38,415 nt of DNA from Anaerolineae bacterium (GCA_017303735.1 JAFLCF010000014.1:1-38415); one strand, 5' to 3'. Positions 25,956 through 34,155 are shown, counted from the first letter of the stretch. Made by a program: numbers and translations. The notes: a model not told the origin generated them from the letters alone.

Positions 25956-27611
25956 ATGGCAAAGCCGCTCTACCTTCAATGCAATATTTGCGGACATCAA
26001 CAACCCTATATCCCTTTCGTCCCCGCCGTCTGCCAAAAATGCGAATCACAATGGGTAGAGGCGCATTACGACTATGAAGCCTTCAAACGTGAGATCTTGC
26101 GCGGCATTCCCAATCGCCCAAACAACTTGTGGCGTTTTCAGGATGTCCTGCCATTGAGCAATCCCTCCGCCCTCGACCTGTACCCCGCCGGTGGAACTCC
26201 GCTTTGGCATTCAAACCGCTTCGCCCCGGACCTCGGACATTCTGCCGTTTACTTCAAAGACGAACGCTACGGTCCGACCTCTTCGTTCAAAGACCGCCAA
26301 GCCGCAGTCGCTGTTGCCGCCATGAACGAGAACGGCATCCGTGAGGCGGTGATCGCATCCACGGGCAATGCCGCAGTCGCCTACGCTGCCGCCTGTGCGC
26401 GCGCTGGGATCAAACTCTGGGTCTTTATGACCAGCCTCGTGCCGCAGGAAAAACTGCGCGAAGCCGCCCTCTTCGGCGCGGAAGTGATCCGCGTCAGCGG
26501 CAACTACGACCAGACCAAACAGATCGCCTCACAATTCGCCCAGCGCAAAAACCTGCTGCTCGATCGAGGTGCCAGTTCCGTACCGGCCCGCGAGTCAATG
26601 AAAACCATTGCCTACGAGATCGTGGAACAACTCGGCTGGCGTGCGCCCGACTGGTACATTCAAGCCGTCAGCGGTGGGTTGGGACCTCTCGGTGTGTATC
26701 AAGGCTTCAAAGAACTGTATAATATGGGACTGATCAACAAAGTTCCCAAGCTCGCGATCATTCAAGCCGAAGGCTGCGCGCCGATGGTGCATGCCTTCAA
26801 GGCAGGGAAAGATACAGCCACTGCCATCATTCCCGATACGCGTATCATCATCCTCTCTACTGGAGACCCCGGCAAGGCCTACACCTACTTATGGAACCTC
26901 ACCCAGCAATATGGCGGCGTGATGGAATCCGTGACCGACCTCGAAGCCTACTCAGCCATGAAGTCACTTGCCAAAAGCGAGGGCATGGCTGTCGAACCGG
27001 CAACCTCTGTCGCCTTTGCAGGATTCGAGAAACTATCCAAACAAGGCGTCATCGGCAAGGATGAATTGGTGGCGATCAACTGCACAGGTCATACCTTCCC
27101 GGTCGAAAAACATGTACTCGGCGATCAATGGGCTGTGGATGTACACCTCAGCAAAGACCAAACCCCTGCTCCGCGTGAAGGTCTGCAAGCCGCACTCGAG
27201 AACCTGGATGAAAAGACAACGACCGTACTCTTGGTGGACGATAACCCCGATGATGCCCACCTCATTCGCCGCCTGCTGGAAGGCAGAAAGAACTACCGCA
27301 TGTACCACGCCAAAGACGGCTGGGAAGGTCTCTCCATCGCGCGGCAAAAACTGCCCGACCTCATCGTCAGCGATCTGACCATGCCCGGCATTGACGGTTT
27401 TGGATTGGTGGAAGAGTTAAAATTAGACCCACGCACCAGGGATATTCCCGTCGTGGTAGTCAGTGCAAAAGATATTACAGAGGAAGAGCGCCTGCGGCTT
27501 AATGGTCATATTGAAGCGCTCTATCAAAAAGGATCCCTGCCCACCCGCAAATTCGTAGACAAAGTGATCGGTGTCATCGAAGAAAAACAGGAAGAAAAAG
27601 GCAGAGATTAA
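25956..27611 (+). CDS. Threonine-synthase-like PLP enzyme fused to a receiver domain
   Basis: This is a 551-residue fusion. Residues 1-400 are a fold-type II PLP enzyme of the threonine synthase group. It has a zinc ribbon (C9-x2-C12 and C26-x2-C29), the PLP lysine K112 in TSSFKDRQ, the substrate/cofactor loop ASTGNAA (135-140), a glycine-rich phosphate loop VSGGLGP (238-244), and the C-terminal EPATSVAFAG and TGHTFPVEK. After a short linker, residues about 421-545 are a complete receiver: Asp428/429, phospho-acceptor Asp473 in SDLTMPGIDG, Ser503 and Lys525. The reaction may be threonine synthesis from O-phosphohomoserine or a related replacement. Phosphorylation by the kinase encoded two bases upstream could switch it. 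The reading frame is continuous, so this is not two neighbouring genes. Confidence 0.9.
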   Translation: MAKPLYLQCNICGHQQPYIPFVPAVCQKCESQWVEAHYDYEAFKREILRGIPNRPNNLWRFQDVLPLSNPSALDLYPAGGTPLWHSNRFAPDLGHSAVYFKDERYGPTSSFKDRQAAVAVAAMNENGIREAVIASTGNAAVAYAAACARAGIKLWVFMTSLVPQEKLREAALFGAEVIRVSGNYDQTKQIASQFAQRKNLLLDRGASSVPARESMKTIAYEIVEQLGWRAPDWYIQAVSGGLGPLGVYQGFKELYNMGLINKVPKLAIIQAEGCAPMVHAFKAGKDTATAIIPDTRIIILSTGDPGKAYTYLWNLTQQYGGVMESVTDLEAYSAMKSLAKSEGMAVEPATSVAFAGFEKLSKQGVIGKDELVAINCTGHTFPVEKHVLGDQWAVDVHLSKDQTPAPREGLQAALENLDEKTTTVLLVDDNPDDAHLIRRLLEGRKNYRMYHAKDGWEGLSIARQKLPDLIVSDLTMPGIDGFGLVEELKLDPRTRDIPVVVVSAKDITEEERLRLNGHIEALYQKGSLPTRKFVDKVIGVIEEKQEEKGRD

Positions 27612-27619
27612 GGAGTCCC

Positions 27620-28012
27620 ATGGGAAATAACATCCTATACATCGAAGATAATCCAGATAACATGATGCTGGTTAAACGTGCCCTCGAAGCACGCGGGTAT
27701 AAATTACTTGAGGCGCTTACGGGGATTGGCGGCGTTCAATCGGCGGAAGCGAACGAAGTGGATTTGATCCTGCTGGATATCAACCTGCCGGACATTGACG
27801 GCTACGAAGTCGCAAAACGCCTGCGCGCCAGCGGGAAAACAGCTCTGGCGTATGTTCCGATCATCGCCATCACTGCCAACGCCTTGAAAGGGGATGCCGA
27901 AAAAGCCCTCTCCGCAGGCTGTGACGTGTACATGTCCAAACCTATCAACATCCGCGAACTTTGGGCAAGGGTAGAGGCATTTGTCCCTGCGCCAGATCCG
28001 AAGAATTTGTAA
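27620..28012 (+). CDS. Single-domain response regulator (Spo0F/DivK-like)
   Basis: This 130-residue protein is essentially only a receiver. It has acidic residues in LYIEDNPDN, phospho-acceptor Asp in LLDINLPDIDG, Thr in AITANALKGD and Lys in YMSKPINIRE. It has no output domain, so it probably shuttles phosphoryl groups or binds a target directly, as Spo0F, DivK or CheY do. The AAGGAG site overlaps the stop of the fusion gene eight bases upstream. It is the last gene of the long signalling operon and is followed by a terminator. Candidate partners are the giant kinase and the REC-REC kinase of the same operon. Confidence 0.9.
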   Translation: MGNNILYIEDNPDNMMLVKRALEARGYKLLEALTGIGGVQSAEANEVDLILLDINLPDIDGYEVAKRLRASGKTALAYVPIIAITANALKGDAEKALSAGCDVYMSKPINIRELWARVEAFVPAPDPKNL

Positions 28013-28031
28013 CACTACATAATCTTAAAGA

Positions 28032-28072
28032 AAAATCCGCCTGCGAAACCTATCGCAAGCGGATTTTGTTTT
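28032..28072 (+). terminator. Rho-independent terminator of the signalling operon
   Basis: AAATCCGC plus TGCGA pairs with TCGCA plus GCGGATTT, with one mismatch between the two stem blocks, followed by TTGTTTT. It directly follows the last gene of the 14254-28012 operon. Confidence 0.85.
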
Positions 28073-28078
28073 AAGAAG

Positions 28079-28198
28079 TCACCTTACGCACTTTTTTGCT
28101 TCTGCAGGGTCTGCGACCCTGCGGCTGACTAGAAAGAGTTGAGGAATTGCATAAGACGGCGGTCACAGACCGCCTTTGAGCAGAGCTGTATAAGGTGA
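28079..28198 (+). mobile_element. 120-bp MITE-like inverted-repeat element, copy 1
   Basis: The element is bounded by TCACCTTA (28079-28086) and its reverse complement TAAGGTGA (28191-28198). TTAA lies just outside on both sides (28071-28074 and 28200-28203). Inside are two perfect hairpins, GCAGGGTC/GACCCTGC (28104-28122) and GGCGGTC/GACCGCC (28158-28174). A related 120-bp copy lies inverted at 36320-36439. There is no coding capacity. It could be a miniature inverted-repeat transposable element or a REP-type intergenic repeat. This and the terminator account for the whole gap between the single-domain regulator and the channel gene. Confidence 0.7.
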
Positions 28199-28216
28199 GT
28201 TAATAACGTTTATTCA

Positions 28217-30115
28217 TCACCCTTCCGAGATCACGATCAACTTATCTTCGGGCTTGAAGAGCACTTTCTCCGATTTCTTCGGGTTGGTGTGGACGCCGTA
28301 GGCTTTTTCGGCGTCGTGGCTTTCGCTCATGATGCGGTAGCCGATGGCAGTTTCGCCGCGGCGTTTGGCGGCTTCGACGGCGGTGTAGAAATTAACCGGC
28401 TGATCGATGGCGATGTAATTGCCAATGGGCTTGAGATAGACCTCCGCGCCTTCGGGGTCGAATAGATCGGTGAAGACGCCCATGAGTTCGGCATTCTCGG
28501 AGAGCTGGGCAAGCATGAGGCTGATGAGGTGCTCGCTGACGATGAAGTCATCCACTTTGGCGGCTTCGGCGAGTTCGCGGTTACGCAGGTCGAGCATTTC
28601 GCTGATGATGGAGAAGGGCGTTTCATCTTTTTCGGCGATGTCACGCAGATGCAGGAGGGTGACGAGGGTGATCGCATCTGCTTCTTGAATGTCCTTGTGG
28701 CTATACGCCAGCACAATAACATGGTCGTACTCGGTGACGCCCAATTCGTTCAACAAGTCGCGGTCGCGGATGTTGCCTTCCATGACTTTGAGTTTCTGGT
28801 TTTTGAGTTTGCCAACCTCGCGTTGAATCTGTTTTTCGAGATCATCCACTTCTGAAACCACCAGAAGTTCAGACCCTTTGGCAACATAATTATCCAATTC
28901 GCGGATGATGATGGAGCCGGAGCGATTCCAGCCGAGGATGAGTCCGCGCTCAGGTTTGGGTTTGGAGCCATTTGCAGAACGCTGAATCAAGTTCTCGTCA
29001 GGGGTGAAGCGCGAGTTCGAGAGTTGGATCTTGTCGTCGTCTTCGGCAATGGCAAAGATGGAGTCGCCGGGTTCGATGCGGGTGTCCATTTTGGGGTTCA
29101 TCAAGATGGCGCCATCTTTGCGGCGAATGCCCATGATGGTGGAGGTTTCGTAAGCGAGCAAGGCATCGCCATAAGTTTTGCCGGAGAGATTGGGCTCCTG
29201 CTTGAAATAAATTTCGTCGCCGCCGAAGTTCATCAACTCGGTGTAGACGACAGACAAGCCGCTCTGGCGCGAGGTTTGTGCAACGACGCGGGCGATCAGG
29301 TCGGTGGTGAGAATCGGTTGGACGGTATCATTTTCGGAGAGCAGTTTGACCACGTCCATGTTCTGTTGATTGCGGATCTGGGTGACGATGTGATAGGGTT
29401 CACTGCGGCGATTGGGATTGTTGGTGATCGCAAGAACGGTTTTGATGACATTCGTATCGGGGTCTTCGCCTTCGGAGAGCACGATAATGGAACGGGCGCT
29501 GTGTGGGCTGGCGATCTCGAGGTCGTTCATATCGCTGGGGCTGCCTGAGCGACAGATGATGCGCGTGTTTTTCGTATCGGAGATGCGTTCATTGATCGCA
29601 TCTTCCATCTCGACCTTGTCCTGGTCTGCCAACACGACGATGACTGCGCCGCTCTTGCGACTTTCATTGGCGGCGACCAATTCGGAGATGATGGTGAATA
29701 TCTGCGGGGTCCAACCGAGGATGAGGGTATGATCGCTTTCAAGCACGAGGGAACGACCCTTGCGCAGGTTTTCGATGCGTTCTTCAAGCCCGTTGCTGAG
29801 GATACCGATCAGGGTGGATACGATGAAGATACCGCCGATGGTGACGAGCAGCATAACGATGCGGAAGCCGGGACCGGAGTCACCGCCCATGGTGCCGGCA
29901 TCGAGCGTACGCATGAGGCTCATCCATGCGGCTTCACCGAAAGTGGGTGCGGCTTCGCCCTCCATGGCAATGGCACCAATACGAATAATGGCGGCAGCGG
30001 CAAAAATAATAATAAGGGAAAGTACGGCAAGCCCGCCGATCATGGCGATCGTTCCTTGCGACATATAGTTGTCGAACCAGTATTGAAATCTCTGTTTAAA
30101 CGTGGGCTGTTTCAT
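28217..30115 (-). CDS. CASTOR/POLLUX-like ion channel with two RCK-type domains
   Basis: This 632-residue protein has a membrane helix at about 22-48, a pore-like loop with LDAGTMGGDSG at 71-81, and a second helix at about 85-107. Two tandem nucleotide-binding RCK/TrkA-N-like domains follow. The first starts around HTLILGWTPQIFTII (about 129), the second around GLILGWNRSGSIIIREL (about 391), each with a C-terminal subdomain. The pore loop replaces the usual K+ filter TVGYG with a DAG-type sequence like that of plant CASTOR/POLLUX nuclear envelope channels. This marks the bacterial members of that family. Ion selectivity cannot be read from this. An AAGGAG site nine bases before the ATG and an upstream TATAAT support the start. 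Confidence 0.87.
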   Translation of the reverse strand: MKQPTFKQRFQYWFDNYMSQGTIAMIGGLAVLSLIIIFAAAAIIRIGAIAMEGEAAPTFGEAAWMSLMRTLDAGTMGGDSGPGFRIVMLLVTIGGIFIVSTLIGILSNGLEERIENLRKGRSLVLESDHTLILGWTPQIFTIISELVAANESRKSGAVIVVLADQDKVEMEDAINERISDTKNTRIICRSGSPSDMNDLEIASPHSARSIIVLSEGEDPDTNVIKTVLAITNNPNRRSEPYHIVTQIRNQQNMDVVKLLSENDTVQPILTTDLIARVVAQTSRQSGLSVVYTELMNFGGDEIYFKQEPNLSGKTYGDALLAYETSTIMGIRRKDGAILMNPKMDTRIEPGDSIFAIAEDDDKIQLSNSRFTPDENLIQRSANGSKPKPERGLILGWNRSGSIIIRELDNYVAKGSELLVVSEVDDLEKQIQREVGKLKNQKLKVMEGNIRDRDLLNELGVTEYDHVIVLAYSHKDIQEADAITLVTLLHLRDIAEKDETPFSIISEMLDLRNRELAEAAKVDDFIVSEHLISLMLAQLSENAELMGVFTDLFDPEGAEVYLKPIGNYIAIDQPVNFYTAVEAAKRRGETAIGYRIMSESHDAEKAYGVHTNPKKSEKVLFKPEDKLIVISEG

Positions 30116-30151
30116 GCAAACATTCTCCTTGCGACTTTGAAAATTTGGCTT

Positions 30152-30157
30152 ATTATA
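30152..30157 (-). promoter_or_regulatory. -10 box for the channel gene
   Basis: A perfect TATAAT on the minus strand lies 36 bases upstream of the channel ATG. GTGACA occurs upstream but at a short 14-base spacing, so the -35 is uncertain. Confidence 0.45.
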
Positions 30158-30202
30158 CGGGTAATCCTTTCTGTCACCATAGGAATTTCGAGTTAAAGCC
30201 GG

Positions 30203-30233
30203 TTGACAGAATGGTTAAGATTTTGTTCATAAT
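30203..30233 (+). promoter_or_regulatory. Promoter for the molybdopterin oxidoreductase gene
   Basis: A perfect TTGACA (30203-30208) and CATAAT (30228-30233) are separated by 19 bases. This would give a 5' leader of roughly 70 bases before the gene at 30308. It is divergent from the channel promoter. Confidence 0.45.
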
Positions 30234-30307
30234 TTCGATGTAACATCTCTGCCATAAGATGTGTCTATGCAGTGCCCGTGTGCAAAATTTACCAAGTGAG
30301 GTGTGCC

Positions 30308-30949
30308 ATGTTTCAATTTGAAGGGTTCGACAGACGCAAGCAGGAAGACCAGGTCCGTTCGGAAGGGCGGCTGCCCCCCGGTCAGTCGTTGACTCAGAAA
30401 TTTCCCGTCCTGCATTATGGACCTGTGCCTGCCTTTAACCCCGCTTCGTGGGATTTCCGCGTATGGGGCGAGGTGGAGGAGGAAAAACGCTGGAGTTGGG
30501 ATGAATTCAACCAACTTCCGCGCACAAAACTTCACATGGACATTCACTGTGTGACTCGTTGGAGCAAGTTCGATACTGACTGGGAGGGCGTATCCGTAAA
30601 GACTCTCGTGGAGCACGGACTCTTCAAGATCAAGCCGGGCGCCACGCATGTGATGCAGCATGCCGAATACGGGTTCACGGTCAATTTGCCGCTGGAGGTC
30701 GTTTTGCAGGAAAACTTCCTACTGGCAACCCATTTCAACGGTGAGCCGATCACACCCGATCATGGCTATCCTTTGCGCGGAGTTGTAGGGTTCATCCCCA
30801 GCAAGGAAGATTTGGAAACACCCTATTTCTGGAAGGGCGCAAAATGGCTGCGTTCACTCGAATTCATGCCGCGCGATAAACGCGGATTTTGGGAACAAGC
30901 CGGGTACCACAACCGTGCCGATGTCTGGCGCGAAGAACGGTTTGGATAG
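30308..30949 (+). CDS. Sulfite-oxidase-family molybdopterin-binding oxidoreductase, cytoplasmic
   Basis: This protein of about 213 residues is a single SUOX/YedY-type molybdopterin domain. The likely molybdenum-ligand Cys81 is in DIHCVTRWSK, and typical elements follow: WEGVSVKTLVEH, the H-x-EYGFTVNLPLE segment, HGYPLRGVV and YFWKGAKWLRSLEF. It lacks a Tat or Sec signal, a heme domain and a dimerisation domain, so it should be a soluble cytoplasmic oxidoreductase of unknown substrate. An upstream in-frame ATG at 30272 exists, but the ATG at 30308 has GTGAGGTG at the right distance. It stands alone, divergent from the channel and convergent with the LacI-type kinase. A shared bidirectional terminator follows. 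Confidence 0.88.
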   Translation: MFQFEGFDRRKQEDQVRSEGRLPPGQSLTQKFPVLHYGPVPAFNPASWDFRVWGEVEEEKRWSWDEFNQLPRTKLHMDIHCVTRWSKFDTDWEGVSVKTLVEHGLFKIKPGATHVMQHAEYGFTVNLPLEVVLQENFLLATHFNGEPITPDHGYPLRGVVGFIPSKEDLETPYFWKGAKWLRSLEFMPRDKRGFWEQAGYHNRADVWREERFG

Positions 30950-30992
30950 AATCAAAAACTCCGAGGTTTTCAAGACCTCGGAGTTTTTGATT
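30950..30992. terminator. Bidirectional terminator between convergent genes
   Basis: An 18-bp perfect inverted repeat (30950-30967 with 30975-30992) has a 7-base loop, with A-runs on one side and T-runs on the other, so it works on both strands. It begins directly after the stop of the molybdopterin gene and ends nine bases before the stop of the kinase gene. Confidence 0.92.
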
Positions 30993-31001
30993 CATTTACC
31001 A

Positions 31002-34000
31002 CTATTCCTTCAACAACGGCAGACGGATGAAGAAGGTACTGCCGGGGAATTTCACTTCATCCTTGCCGGTGCTTTCGACCCAGATCGTTCCCTGCAAGGA
31101 GCGGATAATGCCGGACGCAATGGCGAGTCCCAGACCCGCTCCGCCGCCTTTGAAGTTCGTGCGGCTGGAGGAATGCAATTGCACCTCACCCAATTGGTAT
31201 AACTTCTCGAAGATGACCTTATGATGTTCGGGGTCGATGCCAATGCCGGTATCTTTGACGGCGATCTCCGCCATTCTGCCGCGTTTCACATCTTCAATGA
31301 CATGCGCGGTGATGAAGATTGAGCCGTCGTCTGGAGTGAATTTGATGGCATTGACGACCACCTGGTCGAGTGCCTTCTTCAGTAATTCCGAATCCGCCAA
31401 CAGCGGAGGAATCGATTTGATGGACTCGTCAATGGTCAAGTTCAGGTTGCGAGCCGCGAGGTCGTTCACATAATCCTTTTGGATCAGCTTGAGGGTCAGA
31501 TTCAAACTGACCGGCTCAAAATGCGGTGTGATGATCTGGTTATCGAGCCGAACCACATCCAACATGCTATTGACGATCTGATGCAGACGATTCGTTCCGC
31601 GCAACACGCCCTGCACCACTTCAGAAAGCATGGAGTTTCCCTGAATGGTGGCATCATTTTCAAGCATGCCAAGGAAGCCTTTGATGACCGTCAGCGGAGT
31701 GCGAAGTTCGTGTGCCGCCACTTGAATAAATGCAGATTTGTTCTTATCGTGCTTTTCAAGTGACTGATAGGCTTTGTTCAATTCCTCCACGCGTTCCGAA
31801 ACCATGCGCTCCATCATCTGGTTGATGGAAGTCACTTCATGATAGAGGCGTGCATTTTCAAGCGCCACCGTTGCCTGTAGGGCAAATGTGGTCGCAAGCA
31901 AACCATCGTCTTCTGTAAAGGACGTTTGAGCGCGGCTGACCAGCAGCAAACCGACCACATTGTCTTTCGAATACAAAGGCACGCCCATCCATGAAAGATC
32001 GCGCGTGAGCCAGTCGGGCTGAGACCAGGTCTCAACCGCGTTCACATTTTTTACGATCAGCGTCTCGCCTTTTCGCGAAACCGCTGTATACAGGTTTTGT
32101 TCTTTGATTGCCAGCCGGAAGGTCGACATATCCGCGCCGGGCGGCATGCCGAAGTGCGCCTGAATCACGGGCTCGCCGTTCACATCTTCCATATAAAGAA
32201 TACCGCGATCATACGGCAGGGTCTGGTTCAGTTGTTCAAGGATCTGTGCCGGGAGTTGCTCAACCGTTTTCAGGGAGGATAACTGCCGCAAGGAACGCGC
32301 CAGCGCCTCGGCTCCGCGACGCCGTTCCTGTTCAGACGCATACAGGAGTGCATTCTCGCTGGCAGTTTTTTCGGCTTCGCGCTGCGCCAGCTCGCGTTGA
32401 TTAACCAGCATCGTCCGCAGCAAGGCGCTTGAAAGCAGGTTTCTCACGCGAATGTACACATCCCAATCGTCGGGTCCCATCTCTGCCCACATAAAACCGA
32501 AACGATTGCTCGCCAGTGAAAGCGGCATAACCACGGCATCATAGCGGCGATCTTCGGGTGTCTTTCCACGCGGAACGAGCCGCCCCGTGGCAAGGCTGGA
32601 TTGTTCGCCCGGCATGGTAAAACGCCCATCGGCATATTGCATTAACAACCGGTAGCTTTGAGGCGGTGGAGCCAGCATCGAACCGGGGGCATCGGTATCA
32701 CCATAATACATGACGTACCAGTGCTCAATGCCAAAGATGGGGAAATGCTTTGCAATTGCATCACCGATCACATCGAAGGTCATGGCAGATGCCATCGAAA
32801 AGCTGAAGTTGTTCAGCATTTCTTCCTGCTTAACGAATTGAAGGCGGCGGTACGCCTGCGCCCGCTGAGAAAGTTCACCCACCAACATACGCGCCTGTTG
32901 GAAGAGATTCTCCGCCCACAAGGTGGTGGTATTACTCGAAATGCCCCCTAACGCATATTTTCGGAAAGTAGAGATCACATTCTGCCAGGTATTGAAATCG
33001 TACCCATGGCGTTGAAGGATCGCCACCACAGATTGAATTGTTTTCAGGAAAATATCAGTCTTGTTCGTCTCGCGCAAGCTGGTTAGGAAGGCGTCCCAGG
33101 CACTCCCGAAGATATTCACATATTCTTCGCGATCAGGGTCATCTTCTGGTATCCCGGCGGCAGTCAGCAAGGCACTGATCGCCGCGGTACGTTTATTTTC
33201 CAGCCGCCCAGTGTGTGCCACTTCTCTTGGAAGCACCACCGCCCGGCTAATGCTTTCAGGCAGACAGCCGCAAGACCAACGCACCACCAATTGTGAAGCC
33301 AACTGGTGAGTATCTTCCACTGGTTCCCCATGGATGCGCTTCATAAGCATATCAAACGCTTTTGTACCTGCATCGTAGAACGATTGGCGCACAGTGGTCA
33401 GCGGCACCCCCATCGACTGTGACTCACTCACATCGTCAAAGCCGGTCAGGGCGATATCATCCGGCACGCGAATATCGCGTTCCTGCAACGCCTCCAACAC
33501 TCCAAATGCCATGCGATCATTTGCAGCCACGATCGCCTGCACCGTCATCCCATGCTCATCCAGAAGAGCGCGCAAGGCGGCGCGTCCGCTTTCGGCAGAG
33601 TAATCTCCCTGCACCACCAAATGCTTGTCGTGGTGAATCTTATGTGATTTCAACTCATCAAGAAATGCGTTATAACGCTGGTCGGCTTCTACCTGTCCCT
33701 CTGGTCCGCGTACAAAAGCAATGCGCTCATATTTATGGACCTCGACCAAATGTTTAACGACCTCACGCATGCCCCCGTCATTGTCTGAGATCACAGCAGG
33801 CACCCCTTTAACCGGAACGGCAAAAGATGCGATCGGCATGGGCGCAAGATAATCGCAAAAATTTTGAAGTTCGTTCAGAGAAAGTCCATGGGCAAGATCT
33901 GCGGAGAGCAGAATACCGTCGAATTGCCCCGGCTTGATCAGGTCATACAACCCGTATGATTTTCCATCACCAATGACAACCGGTTTTCCACCCACAAAAC

Positions 34001-34139
34001 AGACAACATTCACATCCACAGCGCGAGCCGAGTCTAATACGCCTGCCATGAACTCATTGCCCCAGGCGCGAGTCAACTGTGCGCCCAAAACAGCGATGGT
34101 CTTGCGTTTGCCTGAAGGTCTACCAGGGTGCTTCAACAT
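31002..34139 (-). CDS. Histidine kinase with a LacI-type sugar-sensor domain and GAF domain
   Basis: This 1045-residue protein has at residues 12-295 a periplasmic-binding-like sensor of the LacI/GalR kind (RKTIAVLGAQL, IVAANDRMAFGVLEALQERDIRVPDDIALTGFDD, PLTTVRQ). The LacI helix-turn-helix is absent; only a short GRPSGKRKT lead remains. There is no signal peptide or membrane helix, so the sensor is cytoplasmic. A middle region (about 305-600) of unclear type is followed by a GAF domain (about 615-765) and a coiled coil. The kinase core has His810 in AAHELRTPLTVIKGF, the N box LDQVVVNAIKFTPDDG, and G boxes DTGIGID and GAGLGLAIASG. It probably phosphorylates a regulator encoded elsewhere in response to an intracellular sugar. 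The start is preceded by TATAAT only 10 bases away. Confidence 0.88.
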   Translation of the reverse strand: MLKHPGRPSGKRKTIAVLGAQLTRAWGNEFMAGVLDSARAVDVNVVCFVGGKPVVIGDGKSYGLYDLIKPGQFDGILLSADLAHGLSLNELQNFCDYLAPMPIASFAVPVKGVPAVISDNDGGMREVVKHLVEVHKYERIAFVRGPEGQVEADQRYNAFLDELKSHKIHHDKHLVVQGDYSAESGRAALRALLDEHGMTVQAIVAANDRMAFGVLEALQERDIRVPDDIALTGFDDVSESQSMGVPLTTVRQSFYDAGTKAFDMLMKRIHGEPVEDTHQLASQLVVRWSCGCLPESISRAVVLPREVAHTGRLENKRTAAISALLTAAGIPEDDPDREEYVNIFGSAWDAFLTSLRETNKTDIFLKTIQSVVAILQRHGYDFNTWQNVISTFRKYALGGISSNTTTLWAENLFQQARMLVGELSQRAQAYRRLQFVKQEEMLNNFSFSMASAMTFDVIGDAIAKHFPIFGIEHWYVMYYGDTDAPGSMLAPPPQSYRLLMQYADGRFTMPGEQSSLATGRLVPRGKTPEDRRYDAVVMPLSLASNRFGFMWAEMGPDDWDVYIRVRNLLSSALLRTMLVNQRELAQREAEKTASENALLYASEQERRRGAEALARSLRQLSSLKTVEQLPAQILEQLNQTLPYDRGILYMEDVNGEPVIQAHFGMPPGADMSTFRLAIKEQNLYTAVSRKGETLIVKNVNAVETWSQPDWLTRDLSWMGVPLYSKDNVVGLLLVSRAQTSFTEDDGLLATTFALQATVALENARLYHEVTSINQMMERMVSERVEELNKAYQSLEKHDKNKSAFIQVAAHELRTPLTVIKGFLGMLENDATIQGNSMLSEVVQGVLRGTNRLHQIVNSMLDVVRLDNQIITPHFEPVSLNLTLKLIQKDYVNDLAARNLNLTIDESIKSIPPLLADSELLKKALDQVVVNAIKFTPDDGSIFITAHVIEDVKRGRMAEIAVKDTGIGIDPEHHKVIFEKLYQLGEVQLHSSSRTNFKGGGAGLGLAIASGIIRSLQGTIWVESTGKDEVKFPGSTFFIRLPLLKE

Positions 34140-34149
34140 GGATTGAGAA

Positions 34150-34155
34150 ATTATA
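34150..34155 (-). promoter_or_regulatory. -10 box giving a near-leaderless transcript
   Basis: TATAAT on the minus strand ends 10 bases before the ATG of the LacI-type kinase, so transcription would start about three bases before it. No Shine-Dalgarno is present. A T-rich -35-like TTTTTA lies 16 bases upstream. Confidence 0.5.

Noticed and set aside
28104..28174. Paired GC-rich hairpins as a possible CRISPR repeat or attachment site
   Set aside because: The two hairpins differ in sequence, are not regularly spaced by unique spacers, and there are no cas or integrase genes. A small inverted-repeat element explains them better.
30950..30992. An 18-bp perfect palindrome as a regulator operator
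   Set aside because: It lies between two convergent stop codons with A/T runs on both sides, which is the form of a bidirectional terminator.
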